Of a stretch of 64,000 nucleotides of DNA, positions 46,190 to 55,074 are shown piece by piece. A program made the translations under genes and the position numbers. The notes under the pieces are model-generated. The model ran no database searches. It had not been told where the DNA came from and saw only the letters and a list, made by a program, of their open reading frames with translations. Source of the DNA: an uncultured Afifella sp. (GTDB lineage: Bacteria; Pseudomonadota; Alphaproteobacteria; Rhizobiales; Afifellaceae); contig CAMYKZ010000014.1 in the NCBI GenBank assembly GCA_947259045.1, forward strand, positions 1 through 64,000. Reading direction: 5' to 3'. How positions within the stretch are numbered: the stretch's first letter is position 1; each line of letters opens with the position of its first letter.

Positions 46190-46495
46190 TGTCCTGGAAC
46201 CTGTTCGCTGCGGTCATTTCTGAAGATCGGAACTGCGAATGTGGGAGGCACGATTTCGCTGCCAATGCGTTAAACGCCATCTCCGCCGTGCTGGCAAGCA
46301 TGTCCGGTGCCGTGACTGCCGCGGGCCTGTCCGGCCGAGTTGAAAAAACCGGGTGCAATACAAAACGCGGCGTGTTTAGCTATGGCATCAGCGAACTTTC
46401 GGTCGGACCTTTCAGCTTGGAACGTTCGCTTGAGAAAGCCCGGCAAGGGCGTGTTTCAAGACCCAAATCGGGCGTTAGAGAGACGGGAGCAGATT
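46190..46495. other. Divergent intergenic region, glk and nucleoside-importer operon
   Basis: About 306 bases between two divergent genes. It should contain promoters for both, but only weak hexamer-like elements are visible (a TTGAAA at 46340). No riboswitch fold, RNA gene or repeat was recognised. Reading frames through it are short and lack ribosome sites. Confidence 0.4.
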
Positions 46496-47497
46496 ATGCA
46501 GAAAAGATGGCTTTGCGCCGCAGCCGCGTTCGTCATGACGGCTTTTACGGCGACACAGGGTATGGCCGAAGGGCCGGCGGTCGTCTTCGACCTGGGCGGC
46601 AAGTTCGACAAGAGTTTCAATGAAGCCGCCTTTAACGGCGCCGAACGGTTCAAGGCGGAAACCGGCACGGACTACCGCGAATTCGAGGTCCAGAACGCCT
46701 CGCAGCGCGAACAGGCACTGCGCAATTTTGCCCGCCGCGGCCATAATCCCGTCGTCGGCATCGGTTTCGCCCAGGCCCAGGCGCTGGAAAAGGTCGCCAA
46801 GGAATTTCCAGATACCAATTTTGCCATCATCGACATGGTCGTCGACCTGCCGAATGTCCGCTCCGTCGTGTTCAAGGAGCATGAGGGTTCATTTCTCGTC
46901 GGCATGATGGCGGCCCTGGCCTCAAAAACCGGCAAGGTCGGCTTCGTCGGCGGCATGGATATTCCGCTGATCCGCAAATTCGCCTGCGGTTATGTCCAGG
47001 GTGCAAAGGCCGTCAATCCGGATATCGAGGTCTATCAGAACATGACCGGAACCACGGGCGCTGCCTGGAACGATCCGGTCAAGGGCGGCGAACTTGCCAG
47101 GAGCCAGTTCGATCGTGGCGCCGATGTTGTCTATCACGCCGCCGGCGGCACCGGACTTGGCGTGCTGCAGGCAGCAGCTGATGCCGGCAAACTGGGGATC
47201 GGTGTCGATTCCAACCAGAATTACCTGCATCCGGGCTCTATTCTCACGTCCATGATGAAACGGGTCGACAATGCCGTGTTCAACGCCTTCACCGACGGGA
47301 CATCGGGCAATTGGAGTTCCGGCATCCAGGCGTTAGGCCTGCAGGAAGAAGGTGTTGGTTATGCGCTCGATGACAACAATGCCAAGCTGGTCTCAGACGA
47401 CATGAAGGCGAAGGTCGATGAAGCCAGGGCGAAGATCATTGCCGGAGAAATCACGGTCCATGATTACATGTCCGACAATGCCTGCCCGGCGTCCTGA
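46496..47497 (+). CDS. BMP-family nucleoside-type substrate-binding protein
   Basis: Periplasmic receptor of the BMP (basic membrane protein/PnrA) family, whose members bind purine nucleosides. It has 333 residues and a signal peptide (about 1-24, cleaved before EGPAVVFD). BMP features are VVFDLGGKFDKSFNEAAFNGAERF, IGFAQAQALEKVAKEFPDTNFAIID, GFVGGMDIPLIRKFACGYVQGAKAV and VVYHAAGGTGLGVLQAA. It lacks a lipobox Cys, as expected in a Gram-negative. It begins an operon of importer and nucleoside-catabolism genes; nucleoside ligand is inferred from that context. Confidence 0.9.
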   Translation: MQKRWLCAAAAFVMTAFTATQGMAEGPAVVFDLGGKFDKSFNEAAFNGAERFKAETGTDYREFEVQNASQREQALRNFARRGHNPVVGIGFAQAQALEKVAKEFPDTNFAIIDMVVDLPNVRSVVFKEHEGSFLVGMMAALASKTGKVGFVGGMDIPLIRKFACGYVQGAKAVNPDIEVYQNMTGTTGAAWNDPVKGGELARSQFDRGADVVYHAAGGTGLGVLQAAADAGKLGIGVDSNQNYLHPGSILTSMMKRVDNAVFNAFTDGTSGNWSSGIQALGLQEEGVGYALDDNNAKLVSDDMKAKVDEARAKIIAGEITVHDYMSDNACPAS

Positions 47498-47507
47498 TCG
47501 CGGGGCT

Positions 47508-47546
47508 CTGATCTGACGGATCCTGATCTGACGGATCCTGATCTGG
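47508..47546. repeat. 15-base tandem repeat
   Basis: CTGATCTGACGGATC occurs twice in tandem (47508-47522 and 47523-47537) and a partial third copy follows (CTGATCTGG). It starts 10 bases after the stop of the binding-protein gene, in the spacer before the ATPase gene. Role unknown; it may influence mRNA stability. Confidence 0.75.
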
Positions 47547-47570
47547 CAGGTTATGAATGAAAATTCGGTT

Positions 47571-47588
47571 CCGGGCGCATTCGCCCGG
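47571..47588 (+). promoter_or_regulatory. Intercistronic hairpin
   Basis: CCGGGCG pairs with CGCCCGG around CATT in the spacer between the binding protein and ATPase genes. There is no T tract. Such stems commonly shield the upstream mRNA from decay and so raise binding-protein levels over those of membrane components; that role is inferred. Confidence 0.45.
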
Positions 47589-47622
47589 GGCCATTCCAGC
47601 GGCAAAATTATCAGGCTCGTCC

Positions 47623-49173
47623 ATGACCTCACCTGCGCCAACAGCGCCGCCGGCCATTGAGCTGATCGGCATCGACAAAAGCTTCGGTCAGGTTCGCGCC
47701 AACCGCAACATCAACATGGCGGTCGGCAAAGGATCAATTCACGGTATCGTCGGGGAAAACGGCGCTGGCAAATCCACTCTTATGTCGATCCTTTACGGAT
47801 TTTACCAGGCCGATGCCGGCGAGGTTCGCATCGACGGCCACCGCGCCAATATCCGTTCGCCCGACGATGCCATCGAGGCCGGGATCGGTATGGTGCACCA
47901 GCATTTCATGCTGGTCGATAATTTCTCCGTACTGGAAAACGTCATGCTCGGCGCAGAAGGCGGCGCGCTTCTGAAACGCGGCGTCGCGGCCGCGCGCGCC
48001 GAGTTGCAGCGGCTCGAAGACGATTATGCGCTTGAGGTCGATCCGGATGCGATCATCGGCGATCTGCCCGTCGGTCTGCAGCAACGGGTGGAGATTCTCA
48101 AGGCGCTTTACCGGGGTGCGCAAACGCTGATCCTCGATGAGCCGACCGGAGTGCTGACCCCTTCAGAAGCCGATCATCTGTTCCGTATTCTCAAACAATT
48201 GAGCGCGCAGGGCAAAACCATCATTCTGATTACCCACAAACTGCGCGAAATCATGGCCGCCACGGATGCCGTATCGGTAATGCGGCGCGGCGAGATCGTC
48301 GCAACCTTGCCGACACCGGATACGACGCCGGAAAAGCTGGCCGAGCTGATGGTCGGCCGGCGGGTGCTGCTGCGGGTGGAAAAAGGACCGGCCAAACCGG
48401 GCCGGACAATGCTTGAGGTCGACGGCCTGATTGTTGGCGATCAACGCGGTGTGATGCGCGTCAAGAACATCTCTTTCAGCGTCAAGGCCGGCGAGATCGT
48501 CGGGATTGCAGGTGTCGCCGGAAACGGTCAGTCGGAACTGCTTGAGACTATCGCCGGGATCCGCAGGGCAACAGCAGGACAGGTCATGATCGACGGCAAG
48601 CCGATCGGCGCGACCGGGCGGGCGAACCCGTCAGCCTTGCGCGCAGCCGGCCTGGCCCATGTGCCGGAAGACCGGCACCGGATGGGACTTGTGATGGCAT
48701 TCGAGGAAAACGAAAATGCCATTCTCGGCTATCACAGCGATGATCTTTATCTCAACGGACCGTTTCTGAATATCGAGGCGATCCGCGCCGATGCCCGTGA
48801 AAAAATCGAGCAATACGATATCCGGCCGCCCGATTGCCGGCTGAAAACCGCCAATTTCTCCGGCGGCAACCAGCAGAAGATCGTGCTGGCGCGGGAAATG
48901 GAGCGCGACCCGGGTGTATTGCTGGTCGGCCAGCCGACCCGCGGCGTCGATATCGGCGCAATCGAATTCATCCATCGTCAGCTTGTCGCCATGCGCGACG
49001 CCGGCAAGGCGATCCTGCTGGTCTCGGTCGAACTGGACGAGGTCCGCTCTCTTGCCGACCGTATCCTGGTGATGTTTGACGGTCATATCGTCGGCGAAGC
49101 GGGCTCGGATGCCACCGAAGGGGAGCTTGGCCTGATGATGGCAGGTATCGACAATCGGGAGGCGGCGGAATGA
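47623..49173 (+). CDS. Nucleoside ABC importer ATPase, two nucleotide-binding domains
   Basis: A 516-residue double ATPase of the BMP/ribose-importer type (YufO/NupA-like). The N-terminal domain has Walker A GENGAGKSTLM, a non-standard signature (LPVGLQQRVEILKAL) and Walker B TLILDEPTG; the C-terminal domain has a degenerate Walker A (GVAGNGQSELLE) and an intact signature FSGGNQQKIVLAREM. This asymmetry is normal for the family. The ATG at 47623 has AGG eight bases upstream; an in-frame ATG at 47557 precedes the hairpin and is less likely. The stop overlaps the VOC gene (ATGA). Confidence 0.92.
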   Translation: MTSPAPTAPPAIELIGIDKSFGQVRANRNINMAVGKGSIHGIVGENGAGKSTLMSILYGFYQADAGEVRIDGHRANIRSPDDAIEAGIGMVHQHFMLVDNFSVLENVMLGAEGGALLKRGVAAARAELQRLEDDYALEVDPDAIIGDLPVGLQQRVEILKALYRGAQTLILDEPTGVLTPSEADHLFRILKQLSAQGKTIILITHKLREIMAATDAVSVMRRGEIVATLPTPDTTPEKLAELMVGRRVLLRVEKGPAKPGRTMLEVDGLIVGDQRGVMRVKNISFSVKAGEIVGIAGVAGNGQSELLETIAGIRRATAGQVMIDGKPIGATGRANPSALRAAGLAHVPEDRHRMGLVMAFEENENAILGYHSDDLYLNGPFLNIEAIRADAREKIEQYDIRPPDCRLKTANFSGGNQQKIVLAREMERDPGVLLVGQPTRGVDIGAIEFIHRQLVAMRDAGKAILLVSVELDEVRSLADRILVMFDGHIVGEAGSDATEGELGLMMAGIDNREAAE

Positions 49174-49607
49174 ACGGTGCACACATTTCATTGGTCAGTC
49201 TTGGAGTTGCCGACATTGAGCGTTCGGTCCGATTTTACGAAGCGCTCGGTTGGGTCAGGTCCGGCACCGGCGACGAATCTGTCGCCTTTCTCCAGGGTGG
49301 CAACATCGCGCTTGGCCTGATCGGCAGAGCTGCCTTGGCGGAAGATGCCAATGTCGACGATAGCGCGGCCGGGTTCTCAGCCGTAACGCTTGCTGTCAAC
49401 CTGCCCTCGGAAGCCGATGTCGATGAGCATTTCCAGAAAGCGCTGGCTGCCGGCGCAGCAGGCCGAAAACCGCCGCAAAAGGTTTTCTGGGGCGGCTATT
49501 CCGGTTATTTCGCCGATCCCGACGGGCACCTGTGGGAGGTTGCCCATAATCCCTTCTTCCCGCTCGATGATACAGGTGCGATCCGGCTTCCGGGAGAAAC
49601 AGAATGA
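49170..49607 (+). CDS. VOC/glyoxalase-fold protein inside the importer operon
   Basis: A 145-residue vicinal oxygen chelate protein with two beta-alpha-beta-beta-beta modules. The sequence opens HISLVSLGVADIERSVRFYEALGW and ends with FADPDGHLWEVAHNP, where the Glu is the last metal ligand. The first His is in HISL. VOC proteins include lyases, dioxygenases and resistance proteins, so the activity is not defined. Its start overlaps the ATPase stop and its stop overlaps the permease start (both ATGA), so it is translated together with the transporter. A link with nucleoside processing is inference. Confidence 0.87.
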   Translation: MNGAHISLVSLGVADIERSVRFYEALGWVRSGTGDESVAFLQGGNIALGLIGRAALAEDANVDDSAAGFSAVTLAVNLPSEADVDEHFQKALAAGAAGRKPPQKVFWGGYSGYFADPDGHLWEVAHNPFFPLDDTGAIRLPGETE

Positions 49608-50734
49608 GTGCGCCCTATGCCAAAATTCCGGCCTGGGCCGATTACGGGCTGATCCCGATTCTCAATGTCACTGCGGCTTTCCTGGTGTCCGGGCTGGTTG
49701 TGCTGTTCATCGGCGAAAATCCCATCGAGGCGGTACGCATTCTGATCTGGGGTGCGTTCGGCTGGGGCGAGGGCATCGGCTTCACGCTCTATTACGCCAC
49801 CAATTTCATCTTCACCGGCCTCGCGGTGGCGGTTGCCTTCCATGCCGGACTTTTCAACATCGGCGGCGAGGGCCAGGCCTATCTGGGCGGGCTCGGCGCT
49901 GCAGTCGCCGCCCTGGCGCTCGATCAGTACGTCCCATGGTGGGTGACGTTCCCGATTGCAATTGCCGGCGCTGCCCTGTTTGGCGCGCTGTGGGCGCTGA
50001 TCCCGGCCTGGCTGCAGGCCTATCGCGGCAGCCACATCGTGATCACCACGATCATGTTCAATTTTATCGGCGCATCAATCATGGTCTGGCTGCTGGCCGG
50101 CTATCTCCGGCCGCCCGGTTCCATGGCGCCGGAAAGCCGGACATTCGAGGCAGGTGCGCAATTGCCGAAACTGGGCCGGTTGTTTGAGTTCATCGGGTTG
50201 GAAATCGGCGGCGCGCCGGTCAACATCACCCTGTTCCTGGCTCTGGTTGCCGCCTACGGCGTCTATCTGCTGATCTGGCGGACAAAACTCGGCTATGAGC
50301 TTCGCACCACCGGGCTCAGTCCGACAGCCGGCGTTTACGCCGGTATCGCACCGGCCCGGATCATTATCATCGCGATGCTGATTTCAGGCGCACTGGCCGG
50401 CATGATGGCGCTCAATCCGGTGCTCGGCGAGCAGTACCGGCTTCAGATTGATCTGGCCGGCGGTGCCGGGTTTGTCGGCATCGCCGTTGCCCTGATGGGG
50501 CGGTCTCATCCGATCGGCGTGGTCCTGGCGGCAATTCTGTTCGGCGCCCTGTACCAGGGCGGAGCGGAACTCGCCTTCGAGATTCCCAAGATCAGCCGGG
50601 ACATGATCATTGTCATTCAGGCTCTGGTGATCCTGTTTGCCGGCGCACTTGAACATATGTTTCGGCCTTCAATCGGCCGGTTGTTTGCGATGTTCGGCAC
50701 GCGTGGATCGGAACTGGCTGAGGAGGCGTCCTGA
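49604..50734 (+). CDS. Nucleoside ABC importer permease 1
   Basis: Inner-membrane permease of the BPD_transp_2 family, 376 residues, about ten hydrophobic helices. FHAGLFNIGGEGQAYLGGLGAA is a hallmark of BMP-type importer permeases, and TTGLSPTAGVYAGIAPARIIIIAMLISGALAGMMA follows in the second half. It resembles YufP-type nucleoside permeases. The start overlaps the VOC stop and its stop shares a base with permease 2 (TGATG). Confidence 0.92.
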   Translation: MSAPYAKIPAWADYGLIPILNVTAAFLVSGLVVLFIGENPIEAVRILIWGAFGWGEGIGFTLYYATNFIFTGLAVAVAFHAGLFNIGGEGQAYLGGLGAAVAALALDQYVPWWVTFPIAIAGAALFGALWALIPAWLQAYRGSHIVITTIMFNFIGASIMVWLLAGYLRPPGSMAPESRTFEAGAQLPKLGRLFEFIGLEIGGAPVNITLFLALVAAYGVYLLIWRTKLGYELRTTGLSPTAGVYAGIAPARIIIIAMLISGALAGMMALNPVLGEQYRLQIDLAGGAGFVGIAVALMGRSHPIGVVLAAILFGALYQGGAELAFEIPKISRDMIIVIQALVILFAGALEHMFRPSIGRLFAMFGTRGSELAEEAS

Positions 50735-51738
50735 TGGATCTGCTTATCCAGACGCTTGATTCGGCGATCCGGCTCACGACGCCCCTGATCCTGGCCTGCC
50801 TTGCGGGGCTCTATTCCGAACGCGCCGGCATTTTCGATATCGGACTTGAAGGAAAAATGCTGGCCGCGGCCTTTGCCGCCGGCGCCGCTGCTGCTGTCGC
50901 CGATTCCGCCTGGGTCGGCCTGTTTGCGGCGATCCTGGCATCGACAGGTTTCGCGCTGCTGCACGGATTTGCCTCCATCACCCAGCGCGGCAATCAGATC
51001 GTCTCCGGCGTGGCGATCAATTTTCTTGCCGCCGGGCTGGCGGTTCTGCTCGGTGATGTCTGGTTTCGCCAGGGCGGGCGCACGCCCCAGCTCTCCGCCG
51101 ATGGACGTTTCAGGGGCGTCGAACTGGAAAACTTCCCGCAAATGGGCAGCGTCGGCGATACGCTCTATTCGATCATGAAGCCGATTGCGGAGATTCCGGT
51201 CATCGGCAGGCTGTTCGAACAATTGGTGCTTGGACACAATCTGCTTGTCTATGTGGCGTTTCTGGCTGTTCCGGTCACCTGGTGGATTGTCTACCGGACC
51301 CGGTTCGGCCTTCGGCTTCGGGCTGTCGGCGAAAATCCGGCTGCTGTAGACACTGCCGGGGTTTCCGTCATCTGGCTGCGTTACAGGGCGGTGATCATCT
51401 GCGGCATTCTGTGCGGCGTCGCAGGCGCCTATCTGTCGATCGCCCAGTCGGTCGGGTTCACCAAGGACATGTCGGCAGGCCGCGGGTTCATTGCGCTCGC
51501 AGCGCTGATCTTTGCCAAATGGCGGCCCTGGCCCGCGCTTGGCGCCTGTTTCCTGTTCGGCTTTCTGGAGGCTGGAGCGAACATCCTTCAGGGCCGTGAT
51601 ATGCCTGTTATCGGCGACGTGCCGGTCCAGTTCATTCAGGCGTTGCCTTATATTCTGACCGTGGTTCTGCTCGCCGGGTTTATCGGCAAGGCGGTGCCGC
51701 CCAAGGCCGGCGGCGTGCCCTATGTGAAGGAACGGTGA
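50734..51738 (+). CDS. Nucleoside ABC importer permease 2
   Basis: Second BPD_transp_2 permease, 334 residues, about eight to ten helices; forms a heterodimer with permease 1. Hallmarks are CLAGLYSERAGIFDIGLEGKMLAAAFAA near the start and RAVGENPAAVDTAGVSVIWLRYRAVIICGILCGVAGAYLS in the middle. YufQ-like. The stop overlaps the cytidine deaminase start (TGATG), physically linking uptake to catabolism. Confidence 0.92.
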   Translation: MDLLIQTLDSAIRLTTPLILACLAGLYSERAGIFDIGLEGKMLAAAFAAGAAAAVADSAWVGLFAAILASTGFALLHGFASITQRGNQIVSGVAINFLAAGLAVLLGDVWFRQGGRTPQLSADGRFRGVELENFPQMGSVGDTLYSIMKPIAEIPVIGRLFEQLVLGHNLLVYVAFLAVPVTWWIVYRTRFGLRLRAVGENPAAVDTAGVSVIWLRYRAVIICGILCGVAGAYLSIAQSVGFTKDMSAGRGFIALAALIFAKWRPWPALGACFLFGFLEAGANILQGRDMPVIGDVPVQFIQALPYILTVVLLAGFIGKAVPPKAGGVPYVKER

Positions 51739-52142
51739 TGGCTGAAACCGATAAGGACGAACTGTTCCGCGCAGCACTCGATGTGCGCGCCCGGGCCCAC
51801 GCGCCCTATTCCGGATTTCCGGTTGGTGTCGCCCTGCGGACAGAGGCCGGAAATGTCTATGCCGGCTGCAACGTTGAAAACGCCTCCTATCCGGAAGGCG
51901 CCTGCGCGGAAACCGGGGCGATTTCCGCAATGGTCGCCGGCGGCGGCGGTCAGATCATCGAGCTTTGCGTTGTCGGCGACAGCGAAGCGCCGATTTCGCC
52001 ATGCGGCGGCTGCCGCCAGCGCATTGCCGAATTCGGCTCCGTCGACACGATCGTCCATTCGGCAGATCCGGGCGGCATTCGCGAGACTTGGCGTCTGGGC
52101 GATCTGTTGCCGGTGGCATTTGGCATGGGAGGCGGATCATGA
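51738..52142 (+). CDS. cdd: Cytidine deaminase
   Basis: Converts cytidine or deoxycytidine to uridine or deoxyuridine. A 134-residue tetrameric-type enzyme: the zinc-binding signature is CNVENASYPEGACAETGAI (Cys ligand and catalytic Glu) and PCGGCRQRIAEF (two further Cys ligands). APYSGFPVGVAL is the substrate-binding start. It is the first catabolic gene after the importer; start ATG overlaps the permease stop and its stop overlaps punA. In-frame GTG three bases earlier is less likely. Confidence 0.95.
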   Translation: MAETDKDELFRAALDVRARAHAPYSGFPVGVALRTEAGNVYAGCNVENASYPEGACAETGAISAMVAGGGGQIIELCVVGDSEAPISPCGGCRQRIAEFGSVDTIVHSADPGGIRETWRLGDLLPVAFGMGGGS

Positions 52143-52939
52143 GTGCTGCAGACAATTGCGCCATCGTTGAACAACGCACAAAGCTCAGGCCGAAGCTGGC
52201 TCTGGTGCTCGGTTCCGGCCTGGGTGATTTCACCGGCCAGGTCGCGGACCCGGTGACCATCCCCTATGGCGATCTTGCAGGGTTCCCGCCGACCGGCGTT
52301 TCCGGCCATGCCGGCACTCTGGTCATCGGTCTGATATCCGGCGTGCCTGTCGCCGTACTGTCGGGCCGCGCGCATTATTACGAACACGGCAATGCGGCTG
52401 CGATGCGCCCGGCGCTGGAAACTCTTGCCGCTTTCGGCATCGAAGACCTGATCCTGACCAACTCCGCCGGCGGCCTGAACCCGGACAATGCGCCCGGTTC
52501 CGTCATGCTGATCAGCGACCATATCAATTTTTCCGGCACCAACCCGCTGATCGGCGAACCGTCCGATGCGCGCTTCGTCGGTTTGACGGAGGCCTATGAC
52601 AGGGCCATCTGCGGGCGCCTGAAATCTGCTGCCGCCCGGCTTGAGATTGAATTGCCGGCAGGCGTCTATATGTGGTTCTCCGGCCCGTCCTTCGAGACGC
52701 CGGCGGAAATCCGGGCGGCCCGCGTGCTCGGGGCCGACGCCGTTGGCATGTCGACTGTGCCGGAGGTCATTCTGTGCCGCTTTCTCGGCCTGCGGGTCGC
52801 AGCCCTGTCGATCATCACCAATCTGGCTGCCGGCATGACCGGCGCGGAACTGTCGCATGAGGAAACCAAGCACGTCGCGCCGCAGGGCGGTGCGAAACTG
52901 GCGAAGATCATCGCGGCTTATCTGGAGGAAGCGTCATGA
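52139..52939 (+). CDS. punA: Purine-nucleoside phosphorylase (PunA type)
   Basis: Phosphorolyses inosine and guanosine and their deoxy forms to free base plus (deoxy)ribose-1-phosphate. A trimeric PNP-family protein of 266 residues: phosphate-binding GSGLGDF and GRAHYYEHG, TNSAGGLNP, the GPSFETPAEIRAARVLGADAVGMSTVPEVILC block, and ITNLAAGM with the Asn that selects 6-oxopurines. Start is the ATG overlapping the cdd stop (ATGA); a long in-frame extension upstream reads through cdd and is spurious. Confidence 0.94.
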   Translation: MSAADNCAIVEQRTKLRPKLALVLGSGLGDFTGQVADPVTIPYGDLAGFPPTGVSGHAGTLVIGLISGVPVAVLSGRAHYYEHGNAAAMRPALETLAAFGIEDLILTNSAGGLNPDNAPGSVMLISDHINFSGTNPLIGEPSDARFVGLTEAYDRAICGRLKSAAARLEIELPAGVYMWFSGPSFETPAEIRAARVLGADAVGMSTVPEVILCRFLGLRVAALSIITNLAAGMTGAELSHEETKHVAPQGGAKLAKIIAAYLEEAS

Positions 52940-53757
52940 CCGATCAGGGCGGCGCCGGAGATGACCGCAAGGACCGGGCAAGGCTGGCGCTCACCTGCCT
53001 GGATCTGACCGATCTCAATGACGATTGCACGGCGGCCGATATCGAAAACCTGTGCGCCCGCGCGGTAACCCCATTCGGTCATGTTGCTGCAATCTGCATC
53101 TGGCCGCGATTTGTCAAACAGGGTGTGGAACTGCTGAAGGACACGCCGGTGCGGGTGGCGACTGTTGTCAATTTCCCGGCCGGCGGCGAAGACGCCGGGG
53201 CGGTGATTGCCGAAACCGAGGCTGTTATTGCCAATGGCGCCAATGAAGTGGACCTGGTGATGCCCTACCGGCGGATTCTGGACGATACCAATCTGGTCTA
53301 TTCCGTGATTGCCGGGACCCGCGGGGCGGCAGGCAAGGCGCTGCTCAAGGTGATCCTGGAAACAGGCGAACTCAAAGACGGCGTACTGATCCGCATGGCA
53401 TCGGAAATCGCCATGGACGGCGGCGCAGATTTCATCAAGACATCGACGGGCAAGGTGCCGGTCAATGCAACGCCGGAGGCCGCCGCCATCATGCTGTCGG
53501 TGATTGCCGACCATGGCGGCGATGTCGGTTTCAAACCGGCCGGCGGCATCAGGACGCTTGCCGACGCAGACGTCTATCTCGATCTGGCGGACGAGGCGCT
53601 TGGGTCCGACTGGGCAACGCCACGGACATTCCGGCTCGGGGCGTCGAGCCTGCTCGATAATCTGCTGACCTATCTGGAAGGCAGGCCGGCTGCCAGCGCG
53701 GATAACAGTGCGGATAACAGTGCGGATAACAGTGCGGATGCCGGGAAAGGCTATTGA
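52936..53757 (+). CDS. deoC: Deoxyribose-phosphate aldolase with repeat-encoded tail
   Basis: Splits 2-deoxyribose-5-phosphate to glyceraldehyde-3-phosphate and acetaldehyde. Class I aldolase; the Schiff-base Lys is in DFIKTSTGK (about residue 168), with the second active-site Lys in VGFKPAGGIRT. VNFPAGGEDAGAVIAE and NEVDLVMPYRRIL are conserved. The C-terminus carries a non-conserved tail with ADNS repeated three times, encoded by 12-base tandem repeats. The start overlaps punA (ATGA); deoA follows after three bases. Confidence 0.94.
   Translation: MTDQGGAGDDRKDRARLALTCLDLTDLNDDCTAADIENLCARAVTPFGHVAAICIWPRFVKQGVELLKDTPVRVATVVNFPAGGEDAGAVIAETEAVIANGANEVDLVMPYRRILDDTNLVYSVIAGTRGAAGKALLKVILETGELKDGVLIRMASEIAMDGGADFIKTSTGKVPVNATPEAAAIMLSVIADHGGDVGFKPAGGIRTLADADVYLDLADEALGSDWATPRTFRLGASSLLDNLLTYLEGRPAASADNSADNSADNSADAGKGY
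53698..53739. repeat. 12-base tandem repeat inside deoC
   Basis: GCGGATAACAGT occurs three times perfectly, followed by a half copy (GCGGAT). It encodes ADNS-ADNS-ADNS-AD in the poorly conserved tail. As 12 is a multiple of three, copy-number change would lengthen or shorten the tail without frameshift. Confidence 0.9.
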
Positions 53758-53760
53758 TCC

Positions 53761-55074
53761 ATGGTGCTGATGCCGCAGGAAATCATCCGCAGGAAACGTG
53801 ACGGCGAGGCGCTGGACGCCGGAGAAATCGCATTCATGGTCGAGGGTTTGACCGACGGGCGTGTCACCGAGGGGCAGGTCGCCGCCTTCGCCATGGCGGT
53901 TTTCTTCCAGGATATGAATATGGACGAGCGTGTGGCCCTGACATTGGCCATGCGCGATTCCGGTGACGTGCTCACCTGGCCCGACGCCGATGGCCCGGTG
54001 CTCGACAAACATTCCACCGGCGGTGTCGGCGACAATGTCTCCCTGATGCTGGCGCCGATCGTTGCTGCATGCGGCGGTGTCGTGCCGATGATTTCAGGCC
54101 GCGGACTGGGCCACACCGGCGGCACGCTGGACAAGCTTGATTCCATTCCAGGCTATGCGACGCAGCCCGACAATGACCTGTTTCGCAAGGCGGTCGCCGA
54201 GGCCGGATGCGCCATCATCGGCCAGACCGGCGATCTGGCGCCTGCCGACAAACGCTTCTATGGCATCCGCGACGTGACGGCGACGGTGGAATCCGTTTCG
54301 CTGATCACCGCTTCCATCCTGTCGAAAAAGCTTGCGGCCGGCCTTGAAGGCCTGGTGCTTGACGTCAAGACCGGCTCCGGCGCTTTCATGTCGGGGCTGG
54401 AGGAAGCACGCGAGCTGGCCCGGAGCCTGGTCAGTGTCGCCAACGGGGCCGGGCTGAAAACGACGGCGCTGATTACCGATATGGATCAGCCGCTGGCGTC
54501 GGCTGCGGGTAATGCCGTTGAAGTGCTGAATGCGATCGACTATCTCACAAGCGACGGGCGCGATGACCGGCTGCATCAGGTGGTCCTGGCGCTGGCGGCG
54601 GAAATGCTCGTATCGGGCGGTCTTTCAGACAATGCAGAGGCCGGGCATGCGGCAGCGCTCAACGCGCTGGAAAGCGGTCGGGCGGCGGAGCGTTTCCAGA
54701 CCATGGTCGACGTGCTCGGCGGGCCGGCTGATCTGGTTGAAAGGCCCGGCGATCATTTGCCTGTAGCGCCGATCATCGGGCCGGTGCAGGCCGGCCGGGA
54801 TGGTGTGCTCGCTTCGGTTGATGCAAGGGCAATCGGCGTTGCCGTGATTGCCCTTGGCGGCGGCCGCACGCGTGCTGCCGATGCCATCGATCATGCCGTT
54901 GGTTTGACCGGACTTGCCCTGATCGGCAGGGACATCAGAGCCAACGAGCCGCTGGCGTTTGTCCATGCCCGCGACGAAGCGTCGTTGCAACAGGCGGCAG
55001 AGATGGTCAGACAGGCCTATCGTTTCGGCGGTGCGCCGGAGCCGGCGCCGATGATTATTGAAAGGATCGATTGA
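53761..55074 (+). CDS. deoA: Thymidine phosphorylase
   Basis: Releases thymine or uracil from deoxynucleosides, giving 2-deoxyribose-1-phosphate. A family-3 glycosyltransferase-fold phosphorylase of 437 residues: the signature [24 protein letters not shown] binds phosphate, and [21 protein letters not shown] is DeoA-typical; [11 protein letters not shown] and the C-terminal alpha/beta domain are complete. It lies three bases after deoC and abuts deoB directly. Confidence 0.95.
   Translation: MVLMPQEIIRRKRDGEALDAGEIAFMVEGLTDGRVTEGQVAAFAMAVFFQDMNMDERVALTLAMRDSGDVLTWPDADGPVLDKHSTGGVGDNVSLMLAPIVAACGGVVPMISGRGLGHTGGTLDKLDSIPGYATQPDNDLFRKAVAEAGCAIIGQTGDLAPADKRFYGIRDVTATVESVSLITASILSKKLAAGLEGLVLDVKTGSGAFMSGLEEARELARSLVSVANGAGLKTTALITDMDQPLASAAGNAVEVLNAIDYLTSDGRDDRLHQVVLALAAEMLVSGGLSDNAEAGHAAALNALESGRAAERFQTMVDVLGGPADLVERPGDHLPVAPIIGPVQAGRDGVLASVDARAIGVAVIALGGGRTRAADAIDHAVGLTGLALIGRDIRANEPLAFVHARDEASLQQAAEMVRQAYRFGGAPEPAPMIIERID

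Noticed and set aside
46190-46495. Purine or other riboswitch before the nucleoside importer
   Set aside because: No conserved core or coaxial stems recognisable, and purine riboswitches are not usual in this class.
53698-53739. CRISPR-like array
   Set aside because: Repeats are contiguous, 12 bases long and in-frame in deoC, with no spacers and no cas genes in the window.
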